A DNA stretch of 6,903 bases from Caldilineaceae bacterium (lineage in GTDB: Bacteria > Chloroflexota > Anaerolineae > Caldilineales > Caldilineaceae). Positions 1 to 6,903 of the stretch are shown piece after piece. Position 1 is the stretch's first letter; each line of letters opens with the position of its first letter. The notes below the pieces were generated by a model. The model was not told the origin of the DNA and ran no database searches. It saw nothing but the letters and a program-made list of their open reading frames with translations. The DNA lies in assembly GCA_012032975.1 (NCBI GenBank), contig JAAUPU010000152.1:1-6903 (forward strand), in the 5' to 3' direction. The position numbers and the translations under genes are program-made.

Positions 1-304
1 CGAAATAAAGACAGGTGTGACGCTTTGTCCACGTTCCTCAAGGATTTCGATGGCCGACGCATTGCGGTCCACGTCCAGCGGACAGACATCGGGGCAAAAG
101 GTATAGCCGAAATAGATCAGCGTAGGTTCGGTGATCACGTCCTTGTCCGTGACCGTCTCGCCCTTGCCATTGACAAGCTCAAATGGCCCGCCCAGATCCC
201 CGGCAACCGCCCCGGACCGGCATTGCGCATAGCGATCCGCTTTCGCCCGATTTCGAGGTAAACCAGACCGTCCCCAGCAGGAATACGCCGGTGACGGCAA
301 CAGC
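1..304 (-). CDS. SCO1/SenC/PrrC-family copper chaperone, internal fragment (frameshifted, foreign-looking)
   Basis: SCO proteins are membrane-anchored, thioredoxin-fold, periplasm-facing proteins that deliver copper to the CuA site of cytochrome c oxidase. Read on the minus strand, the fragment gives a hydrophobic segment (GAVAVTGVFLLGTVWF), a linker with RYAQC, then GGPFELVNGKGETVTDKDV and FGYTFCPDVCPLD, which holds the CxxxC copper-binding motif. It then runs off the left edge at TPVFIS, so the conserved distal histidine is not visible. The frame breaks at 241-243: SGE in the upstream frame must shift by one base (an extra A in an AAA run) to continue as ADRYAQC. The wording closely resembles Rhodobacterales SCO proteins as I know them and is unexpected next to the Chloroflexota-like genes here. 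There is no start codon or ribosome binding site of its own; the hydrophobic segment is fused in frame to the SpoVS N-terminus. Family call is firm; origin is inferred. Confidence 0.8.
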
Positions 305-454
305 ACCAATGGCAATGGCCTTGACGGCCTGATTTACGGCGCTTGCACCGATCGCTTGCACTTCAGCGTAACCTTGTTCGCGCATTACACCAGCGATGGC
401 GCCTGCAACAGCGGTGGATCGAGATTGGGCAGATACTTTGATGAGCTCAGCCAT
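305..454 (-). CDS. spoVS: Stage V sporulation protein S (SpoVS), N-terminal 49 residues, truncated at a chimeric junction
   Basis: SpoVS is a small (about 86 residues) protein needed for late sporulation steps in Bacillus but also widespread in non-spore-formers; its molecular action is poorly known. The first 49 residues match the family almost word for word: MAELIKVSAQSRSTAVAGA, then REQGYAEVQAIGASAVNQAV and KAIAI. A family member would continue with a variant of ARGYxAPxGxDLxCIPAF and an acidic IDGEERTAI tail. Instead the frame passes into an unrelated membrane segment of a SCO protein, so the last ~37 residues are missing. The start at 452-454 is well supported: AGGAGG at 464-469 lies 9 nt upstream of ATG. 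Its position downstream of rny on the same strand fits the known recA-rny-(ymdB)-spoVS order, which argues that the gene's beginning is native and the break lies at about 300-312. Confidence 0.85.
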
Positions 455-750
455 GGGAACTTGCCTCCTGAAAACTATTCAGCCCTTAGCAGTTGCATGC
501 CAATGTTTTTCTGCGCTACTTGCGTAGTCACCTTAACACGGACGACTAAGGTCTACTAGGTCGGTTGCGGTCTGCCGCAAATCCAGCTTTCAGCTTCGCT
601 TATCTGCGTTCCGATAGAGTTCGCTTGGCTGAAATCCGGTGTCTCCTAGTTTCCATGATGTTTCTTAAAGTCAAGTTAATCCTAGCTCAGTATTACCTCA
701 CATCTGCACATTTGCCAAACTGATATGGAGAATTTCCCTCTGCCTGCATG
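455..750 (-). other. rny-spoVS spacer with nested inverted repeats
   Basis: This 296-bp gap has no convincing reading frame. It contains several perfect inverted repeats that can be drawn as a three-way junction: an outer pair at 555-560/645-650 (ACTAGG/CCTAGT), a 7-bp pair at 588-594/628-634 (TTTCAGC/GCTGAAA) with an inner 4-bp pair at 601-604/613-616 (TATC/GATA), and a 6-bp stem with a 4-nt loop at 565-570/575-580 (TTGCGG/CCGCAA). A further 6-bp pair lies at 530-535/547-552 (ACCTTA/TAAGGT). I do not recognise a known riboswitch or ribozyme core. In the minus direction it would be the leader of spoVS. A short element of this AT/GC mix can show such pairs by chance, so the structure is a suggestion only. 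Confidence 0.35.
690..718 (-). promoter_or_regulatory. Possible sigma70-type promoter for spoVS
   Basis: On the minus strand TTGGCA (713-718) is followed after 17 bp by TAATAC (690-695). The -35 matches the consensus at five of six positions; the -10 is weak at three of six. Transcription would begin near 683 and make a leader of about 230 nt carrying the inverted repeats described for the spacer. A second candidate -35, TTGACT, lies further downstream but lacks a good -10. Confidence 0.3.
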
Positions 751-2319
751 TTATTTTGCGTATTCGACCGACCGAGTTTCGCGAATGACGGTCACGCGGA
801 TCTGGCCCGGATATTGGAGATTGTCTTCGATCTTCTGTGCAATCTCCTTGCTGAGCGTAATCGCGGCAAAGTCATCCACGCTTTCTGGGCGGACCAGGAC
901 GCGAATCTCGCGGCCCGCCTGAATGGCATAGGTCTGGCTGACCCCTTCGAAGCTGTTGCCGATCTCTTCCAGTTCGGTGACTCGTTTGATGTAGGCTTCC
1001 AGGCTCTCGCGGCGGGCGCCCGGTCGCGCCCCGCTGATGGCATCCGCCGCGGCGACGATGACGGCCTCGACGGACTGAGGCTCCACTTCGCCATGATGGC
1101 TGGCAATGCAGTTGACCACGGTCTCGTTGACACCATAGCGTTTGGCGATCTCGGCGCCGACAATGGCGTGCGGGCCATCGATCTCGTGGCTGACCGCTTT
1201 GCCCAGATCGTGGAGCAGGCCACCCAAACGCGCGACTTTGACATTGGCGTGCAACTCGTTGGCGATGATGGCAGCCAGATGCGCAGTCTCAATCGCATGG
1301 TGAAGCTGATTCTGTCCATAGCTGGTGCGGAACTTGAGACGACCGAGCAATTTGACGATCTCGCGATGAAGCCCCTGTGAACCTGTCTCGATGGTTGCTT
1401 GCTCCCCCGCTTCCATGATGACCCGGTCGATCTCCTGCTGGGCGCGTTCGACTTCCTTTTCGATCCGGGTCGGATGGATTCGACCGTCGGCCACCAGCTT
1501 GCTGAGCGCCATGCGCGCGACTTCGCGGCGCACTGGGTCAAAGCTGCTGATGATGATCGCCTCCGGTGTATCGTCCACCACGAGATCGACGCCAATGGCC
1601 TGCTCGATGGCGCGGATGTTGCGTCCTTGGCGACCGATGATACGCCCCTTCATTTCGTCGGAGGGAAGGCTGACGCTGCTGACCGCGTATTCCGACACAT
1701 GGTCGCTGGCGATGCGCTCCACGGCCAATGTGATGATCTCTCGGGCGCGGCGGTCGGCTTCATCTTGTACCTCAGCTTCCACCTGGCGCACGGTGCGCGC
1801 CATCTCTTGGCGGGCGTTCTTTTCTACACGCGCCAGGAGCAGTTCCATGGCTTGCTCCTGGTTCATTTCGGCAACGCGCTGTAGCTCTTGGCTCCACTCC
1901 TCTTCCATCTGGTCCAGACTGGCTTCCTTCTGGTCAAGTTTGCTCTGACGCTGGTTGAGCTTCCGGTCGCGGCTTTCGATCTGCTCTAGGCGCTGTTCGG
2001 CGCTGTCGAGCCGTTTCTGGAGCCGTTCTTCGATGCGTTCGAGTTCTTTGCGGCGCCTGGTTAGCTCCGCTTCCATCTCGTTGCGCATCTGTACTTGCTC
2101 TTCTTTGATCGCCAGTTGCTGCTGCTTGGCCTGGGTTTCGGCGTCTGCGATGATGTGAGCGGCTTGCTCTTCAGCGTTGCGTTTCAGCGAGTCTTGTCGT
2201 TGCTGTTCTGCCTGCATGCCTGCGCCGCGTCCGCGGCCAAATGCAATATAGGCGGCAATGCCAGCGCTGATCGCCGAAAAGAGCACAATCAACACGATGG
2301 CCAGTAACATAGTGTCCAT
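751..2319 (-). CDS. rny: Ribonuclease Y (membrane-anchored endoribonuclease)
   Basis: RNase Y starts decay and processing of many mRNAs by endonucleolytic cleavage at the inner face of the membrane. The 522-residue product has the full family layout and a normal length: a hydrophobic anchor at about residues 4-28, a long charged coiled coil at about 36-205 rich in Gln, Glu and Arg, a KH RNA-binding domain beginning with [15 protein letters not shown] at about 225, and an HD metal-dependent phosphohydrolase domain with HHAIETAHL near 340 and LLHDLGKA, where His370-Asp371 is the signature metal pair, followed by SHHGEVEP. The C-terminal region ending in [14 protein letters not shown] is typical. 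I chose ATG at 2319 over a TTG two codons upstream because AAAGG at 2328-2332 sits 8 nt before it. The gene follows recA, separated by a strong hairpin whose U-tract ends 51 nt before the start, so it either has its own promoter or is expressed by read-through. No frame problem is visible. Confidence 0.96.
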   Translation of the reverse strand: MDTMLLAIVLIVLFSAISAGIAAYIAFGRGRGAGMQAEQQRQDSLKRNAEEQAAHIIADAETQAKQQQLAIKEEQVQMRNEMEAELTRRRKELERIEERLQKRLDSAEQRLEQIESRDRKLNQRQSKLDQKEASLDQMEEEWSQELQRVAEMNQEQAMELLLARVEKNARQEMARTVRQVEAEVQDEADRRAREIITLAVERIASDHVSEYAVSSVSLPSDEMKGRIIGRQGRNIRAIEQAIGVDLVVDDTPEAIIISSFDPVRREVARMALSKLVADGRIHPTRIEKEVERAQQEIDRVIMEAGEQATIETGSQGLHREIVKLLGRLKFRTSYGQNQLHHAIETAHLAAIIANELHANVKVARLGGLLHDLGKAVSHEIDGPHAIVGAEIAKRYGVNETVVNCIASHHGEVEPQSVEAVIVAAADAISGARPGARRESLEAYIKRVTELEEIGNSFEGVSQTYAIQAGREIRVLVRPESVDDFAAITLSKEIAQKIEDNLQYPGQIRVTVIRETRSVEYAK

Positions 2320-2370
2320 GGTCAATACCTTTGCCTCGATGGCCTGGGAAAAATCAGGTCAGGTTCTAGG

Positions 2371-2403
2371 AAAACAAAAAGCGCTGTAGCAACGCTACAG
2401 CGC
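2371..2403 (-). terminator. Intrinsic terminator between recA and rny
   Basis: A perfect 10-bp inverted repeat (2381-2390 and 2394-2403, GCGCTGTAGC/GCTACAGCGC) with a 3-nt loop is followed on the minus strand by TTTTTGTTTT (2371-2380). This is a textbook Rho-independent terminator for leftward transcription. On the plus strand the following bases are A/G-rich, so it is one-directional. It lies 170 nt after the recA stop and 51 nt before the rny start, so it may terminate recA or attenuate rny. Confidence 0.88.
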
Positions 2404-2573
2404 AGGAAAAAGCCCGGCTGTCCTGACAAAGTCACGCGCCCACACGAAGATGCTTTCTATACTCGTGCTGGCAATGCAGATGACTTGCCAAATTTCAGAC
2501 TGGAACTACCCGCCCATTTTGACCACCCGGAAATACTCAAAGCGTGGTCGTTTCAAACTCGCTCTCGTATTGC

Positions 2574-3614
<1,041 letters not shown>

Positions 3615-3718
3615 CAGTAGCTCCATCGCAGCCGAGTTTGTCAGCCACATTTCGGTCAAGAAAGTATTTTCGAGGGTTGTCTGGGCAGTTCCAATGAAAT
3701 TTGTAGCGTTCGCGTGGT

Positions 3719-3747
3719 AGTTTACTTTAGATATTGGGATATTGCAA
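3719..3747 (-). promoter_or_regulatory. Candidate recA promoter
   Basis: On the minus strand TTGCAA (3742-3747) and TAAACT (3719-3724) are separated by exactly 17 bp. This would start transcription near 3712 and give recA a leader of about 100 nt. It lies just downstream of the dnaA terminator, where a recA promoter is expected. The hexamers match the sigma70 consensus only partly, and the main sigma factor of this organism is unknown. Confidence 0.45.
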
Positions 3748-3774
3748 GAGTAATCGCGGCTTCCCGCCAGCTTC

Positions 3775-3809
3775 AAAAAGGCGGCTCAGTTTCAAATTTC
3801 TGCCGCTTT
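3775..3809 (-). terminator. Probable intrinsic terminator after dnaA
   Basis: Leftward transcription meets GCGGC (3802-3806) pairing with GCCGC (3781-3785), with a possible inner CAG/CTG pair, followed by C and TTTTT (3775-3779). Flanking A residues could pair with part of the T-run. The hairpin begins about 26 nt after the dnaA stop codon. The stem is short (5 GC pairs) and the loop is long, so it is weaker than the hairpin after recA. Confidence 0.6.
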
Positions 3810-3832
3810 GTGGGCGGTGTCTACACCCTTGT

Positions 3833-5481
3833 CTAGAGCAGTGATGTGTAGATTTTGTTGCGCAATGCGCCGATCTCGCGCAAGAGTGCAGGGTCGATCT
3901 CCAGTTCATTGGTAATCTTTTCGACCCCATAGCGCACGGTGCTGTGGTCTCGACCGCCAAGCTGATCGCCAATTGCCGGCAGCGATAGGCCATTTTCTTC
4001 ACGGAGTAGATACATGGCGACCTGGCGCGCCATGGCAACTTCCTTGGTGCGCTTGCGTCCGGTCAGATCTTCAGTGCGCAGGCTGAAGTGTTCGGCCACG
4101 ATCTGTAGGACCACTGTAGGTGTGCATGGCGTTCGTTGGGGCGCCAAATTATCCAGAATGGAGGCGGCCAACGGCAACGTGAGCCGGCTATTGACCAGCC
4201 GCGCTTGCATGAGGAGTCGATTTAGAGCGCCTTCGAGTTCGCGGATGTTGCTATCGACTCGTTCGGCCACCAACATGAGCACATCCATCTGGATGTTCAT
4301 GCCCATCTTGGCCGCCTTGGATTGCAGGATCGCCACTCGGGTCTCGAAATCGGGCTGTGAGATGTCCGTCTGCAGGCCGCCCTCGAAGCGGCTGCGCAGC
4401 CGCTCTTCCAGAGTCGCCAGCGCCTTGGGTGGGCGATCACTGCTCAACACAACCTGACGACCGGCTGCATGGAGGTGGTTAAAGGTGTGGAAGAACTCCT
4501 CTTGGGTGCTCTCTTTGCCCCCGATAAATTGTATGTCGTCGATCAGCAGCATATCGACCTGGCGATATTTGTTGCGAAACGCCTCCGTGTTCTGGGTGCG
4601 GATGGCGCTGATCAGCTCATTGGTGAACTGTTCCGAGGAACAGAAGATCATTTCCGACCCACGCTGGCGCGCCGGTTGCCGATGGCGTTGAGCAAGTGGG
4701 TCTTGCCCAACCCGACCCCCCCGTAGATAAACAGAGGGTTGAACCCGCTGCCGGGATTGTCAGCGACGGCCTCTGCGGCTGCATGGGCCAGACGGTTATG
4801 GTTGCCCACGACAAAGGATTCGAATGTGTGGGATGGATTCAGCTGCACCGCTCCGTTGCCCTGATTGCGCACGACGTGGGGCTTCTTGGCTTCCGTAACT
4901 GGCTCAACATCCTCAACAGGGTGATAGAGGGGATCAGCGCTTGTAGTTGGTGATTCAGAGGCTATCTGCGGCTGGACGCGGAAATTGACCTGGACAGATC
5001 GCCGCATGATGCTGCGCAGGGTGCGCTTGATGCTGTTGCGCAGCCGGTTTTCCAGCCAATCGCGCGCATAGGCGTGAGGAAGCCCAATGATAAATTCGCC
5101 ATCTTCATAGGCGATGACCTTGGTGTCGCGCATCCAGGTGTCGAACGAACTCGAAGGCATCTCCAAGGCCAGTTCGTCAAGCACCATCCGCCATGCTTGT
5201 TCAGGGTCGAAGGCATGTGCCCCCTCCGGGGATGGGCCTGTCAGCTCGGCTTTGGCGACCGGTTTGCGTTTGGCTGCGGACTTGTCAGGGTTATGTTGAC
5301 ACTCGCCTGGCTCGCCGTCTCCGTTGACGGCAAGCTCGTCGTAGAAGTCGTCAAAGAGACTTGGCGTATAAGATGCGGGGCTGCCTGCCTCGCTCGCCTC
5401 ATTGACTGATCCACCGCCTGTTTCTTGAAAAGATAAAGAATCTAGTTCATCGTATTCAGATTCTGACCGCTCGTAGTCCAA
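3833..5481 (-). CDS. dnaA: Chromosomal replication initiator DnaA, interrupted by a one-base frameshift
   Basis: DnaA binds boxes at oriC, forms an ATP-dependent helical oligomer, melts the origin and helps load the helicase. Once the frameshift is bridged the product is about 549 residues. Order: an acidic extension (about 1-88), domain I from [19 protein letters not shown] at about 91, a linker rich in Pro and Glu (about 170-215), then the AAA+ domain with [19 protein letters not shown], Walker [10 protein letters not shown] at about 254-262 and Walker [14 protein letters not shown] near 311-323. Domain IV ends with the DnaA signature [15 protein letters not shown]. The frame breaks at about 4672-4675: ...NAIGNR runs into a stop, while the -1 frame continues as [21 protein letters not shown] single missing base after AACCG restores a normal protein, and the local sequence is not a recognised slippery site, so sequence error is more likely than programmed frameshifting. 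The start is TTG at 5479-5481. No dnaN follows; recA does. Confidence 0.93.
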
Positions 5482-5490
5482 GTGAATATT

Positions 5491-5498
5491 CCTCCTCT
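5491..5498 (-). promoter_or_regulatory. Ribosome binding site that fixes the dnaA TTG start
   Basis: On the minus strand AGAGGAGG is a near-perfect Shine-Dalgarno sequence, 9 nt before TTG at 5479-5481. The frame is open for 57 codons further upstream, but that stretch reads like non-coding DNA while codons after the TTG look coding. An ATT codon two codons before the TTG lies too close to the ribosome binding site. Confidence 0.65.
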
Positions 5499-6032
5499 GG
5501 CCGAGCTGGGATGGGGTATAAAAAACGCCACATGAAGTGACGTCGAATCCCATGCGGAAACAGGCGCGCTGTAAATCGGCCGCATTTGATAAACAGATGA
5601 ATTTTTTGGTTTTAGACCAACTTGTTTTGGCCACAAACGGCACGAGAGCCAAGGGTTGCGGTCAAGAGCTTGCGTGGTGATGCGATCTCTTGCATTGAGC
5701 TACCGAGATCCAGAGCGGTTTTGCCTGGCGGCAAACGCCATCAAGTGGGAGGCGTTAAAGTCTCGACAACCCAAAAAACTCTGAAAAATCTCTGCGCTTG
5801 TTCGTCTCAAGTGTAGCAAAAAGCGCTTGGATTGACAACGTGACGGGGGCGTAAATTTGGTCAATGATTGGCAATTATTGTCAACATATGGGGATCGAAC
5901 CTATGTGCTACGCGACATCTAGAGGGCGGCGCTCCTATCAGTACGAGATAGCTATGGATATGAATTTGGGCGACGCGGCAACTTTAAGGTTGGGAAACAC
6001 ATTGCTAACTCGCCCATAATAATCCGATAAAA

Positions 6033-6094
6033 TTGTCCACAGACGACAACTGAGTTATCCCCATCTCTCCCCGTTTTCCCCAACCTTATCCCCA
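6033..6094 (+). promoter_or_regulatory. Cluster of four DnaA boxes
   Basis: Against the consensus TTATCCACA there are four sites in the same orientation: TTGTCCACA at 6033-6041 (8 of 9), TTATCCCCA at 6055-6063 (8 of 9), TTTTCCCCA at 6074-6082 (7 of 9) and TTATCCCCA at 6086-6094 (8 of 9). The two identical boxes share 10 bases (TTATCCCCAT). The first, second and fourth begin 22 and 31 bp apart, close to two and three helical turns, so they face the same side of the DNA. The cluster lies about 550 bp upstream of the dnaA start. Confidence 0.8.
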
Positions 6095-6149
6095 TTTCTT
6101 GGCAGAAACGGAGCAACGAACCCATCCTTTGACCATGCCTTCATGTGCC

Positions 6150-6165
6150 CGCGCCGGACGGCGCG
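6150..6165. repeat. GC-rich perfect inverted repeat after the DUF3048 gene
   Basis: CGCGCCG (6150-6156) and CGGCGCG (6159-6165) form a 7-bp perfect dyad with a 2-nt loop, or 5-6 bp with a normal tetraloop. It begins 6 nt after the stop codon of the DUF3048 gene in the direction of transcription. No T-run follows, so it is not a standard intrinsic terminator; it might protect the 3' end or slow polymerase before the origin. Confidence 0.45.
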
Positions 6166-6171
6166 CAGACG

Positions 6172-6903
6172 TTAGCGGTATGTAATTGTGTAGTCCAGTG
6201 GCACGATACTGATCCAGGTACGACCGGTCTTTAGCGGCACCTCCTGGCCGTCGGCCGCGTAGAGACGGGGCATGTCGCCGCGGCTATCGCTGCGCCAGAT
6301 GAGATCAAAGGCCTGGCCATCTCGAAATAGCAAGGCGCGACCGCTGCCAAACAGATTGAGGCGGATGCTGGTGCTGCCCAAACTGTCCTCGACAATGTTG
6401 GTTGCCTCGTGGGGAACAAATTGCACGAGCACATTGTCAAACGCCAACTGGGCTGCGCTGTTGCCATCGACATGTGCGCCACCGCCCATGGTGCGCAAAT
6501 ATCGCCCACTGCCGGGGTCATAGCGATATCCAGATTGACTGCCGGTTGCCGCTGGGTATGGGATGGCGATCGATGTTGCCGGGGCGCCGCCGCCAGGGGT
6601 CGCGCCAAAGGTGAAGCCGCGCAGATTGGCAGGCTTTTCTACACCCCAGTCGGCCAACCAACGGCGCAATTTGTCAACGCCGGTGCGCAGCCGTGTGCGA
6701 TAGTCTGAGCCGATGCTCACCGAATAGCGAGCGTTGGATGGATCGTCAAGGTGCGATGTCCATGTAGGGGAAGGGCGCTTCGTGCTTGAGCGAATAGCGC
6801 ACGGCGTCGCTGGCGCCGGAGCAAGTCAACCCCGCATCATAGAGCGCGCCCATGTAATAGTTGATCAGCCTGGCGCTGCGCACCGGTCCGACTCGTGTCC
6901 CGA
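6172..6903 (-). CDS. DUF3048 (YerB-like) family protein, 5' end outside the window, frameshifted
   Basis: DUF3048 proteins, including Bacillus YerB, are usually secreted or lipid-anchored proteins of unknown biochemical role with an N-terminal and a C-terminal domain. From the right edge the protein begins inside the N-terminal domain (GTRVGPVRSARLINYYMGAL, then YDAGLTCSGASDAVRYSL and HEAPFPYMDIA). This frame meets TGA at 6746-6748. One base shorter, around 6751, it continues as LDDPSNARYSVSIGSDYRTR. The C-terminal domain follows with YRYDPGSGRYLRTMGGGAHVD, AAQLAFDNVLVQFVP, EDSLGSTSIRLNLFGSGRAL and GRTWISIVPLDYTITYR, all typical of the family. The signal peptide or lipobox cannot be seen because the start is off the window. 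An internal GTG at 6718-6720 could be mistaken for a start, but homology continues across it. The gene points toward oriC, so it would be read head-on to a rightward fork. Family call is strong; function is unknown. Confidence 0.85.

Larger units (their letters stand above)
5482..6171. other. Candidate chromosomal replication origin (oriC) region
   Basis: This 690-bp gap lies directly upstream of dnaA and has no credible gene on either strand. Its right half has four same-direction DnaA boxes (6033-6094). Next to them is an AT-rich run (about 6016-6034), and about 150 bp to the left another AT-rich stretch (about 5851-5890); either could be the unwinding element. Weaker 7-of-9 box-like sites lie at 5627-5635 (TTGGCCACA), 5878-5886 (TTGTCAACA) and, on the minus strand, 5889-5897 (CGATCCCCA). 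Small dyads occur at 5606-5620 (TTGGT/ACCAA), 5720-5735 (TTTGCC/GGCAAA), 5884-5906 (ACATA/TATGT) and 5935-5951 (CTATC/GATAG). The part nearest dnaA (5482-5640) must hold its promoter, but I see only a weak TATACC -10-like site at 5515-5520 without a convincing -35. Confidence 0.75.

Noticed and set aside
748..1380. Long plus-strand frame of 210 codons opposite rny
   Set aside because: It lies antisense to the conserved KH-HD part of RNase Y, its product resembles no known family, and it has no convincing ribosome binding site; it is a mirror of codon bias.
792..1595. Second minus-strand frame of 267 codons inside rny
   Set aside because: Serine- and arginine-rich out-of-frame translation of rny; the real frame has full RNase Y domains.
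3615..3776. Upstream extension of RecA by 54 codons
   Set aside because: The stretch includes the likely recA promoter and leader, does not resemble RecA, and a good ribosome binding site supports the start at 3614.
4660..4690. Programmed ribosomal frameshift in dnaA
   Set aside because: No slippery heptamer of the A/U-rich type is seen, and two other indels in the window point to a general sequence-quality problem.
5720..5735. TTTGCC/GGCAAA hairpin as a terminator
   Set aside because: No T-run follows on either strand and no gene ends nearby; kept only as a minor dyad in the origin region.
5622..5816. Plus-strand frame of 64 codons in the dnaA upstream region
   Set aside because: No ribosome binding site, no recognisable protein, and it lies within the origin region.
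5884..5907. Minus-strand GGTTCGATCC resembling a tRNA T-arm
   Set aside because: The T-stem has a mismatch, no matching 5' acceptor strand lies at the right distance, and no D-arm or anticodon arm can be drawn; it is a small dyad in the oriC region.

Overview
The window looks like a replication-origin neighbourhood from a Chloroflexota-type bacterium, most likely a contig from a metagenome or draft genome. That assignment is an inference from gene content and protein character (RecA, RNase Y, SpoVS, a DUF3048 lipoprotein-type protein); no database was searched. Every gene lies on the minus strand.

Layout from right to left, in the direction of transcription: (1) the 3' part of a DUF3048 (YerB-like) gene, cut by the right edge and carrying an apparent one-base frameshift; (2) about 690 bp of non-coding DNA, 5482-6171, containing a candidate oriC with four same-direction DnaA boxes at 6033-6094; (3) dnaA, with an N-terminal extension of about 90 residues and a one-base frameshift just after Walker A; (4) a terminator, a promoter and recA; (5) a strong intrinsic terminator or attenuator hairpin, then rny (RNase Y); (6) a 296-bp spacer with nested inverted repeats; (7) the start of spoVS. 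After SpoVS residue 49 the reading frame passes abruptly into a SCO1/SenC copper chaperone fragment of alphaproteobacterial (Rhodobacterales-like) character that fills the left ~305 bp. This is best read as a chimeric join, either an assembly artefact or a real recombination.

RecA, RNase Y and SpoVS in this order recall the recA-rny-(ymdB)-spoVS cluster of Firmicutes, here placed directly after dnaA and oriC and lacking ymdB. The genes cover replication initiation (DnaA/oriC), recombination and repair (RecA), mRNA turnover (RNase Y) and a small regulator (SpoVS).

Three separate one-base indels interrupt otherwise well-conserved proteins (dnaA, the DUF3048 gene, the SCO1 fragment). With dnaA normally essential, uncorrected sequence error is the simplest explanation. 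I found no CRISPR array, insertion sequence, tRNA, rRNA or defence system, and no convincing new multi-gene system. The points most worth checking are the chimeric left end, the origin architecture, the DnaA N-terminus, and the two structured spacers flanking rny.
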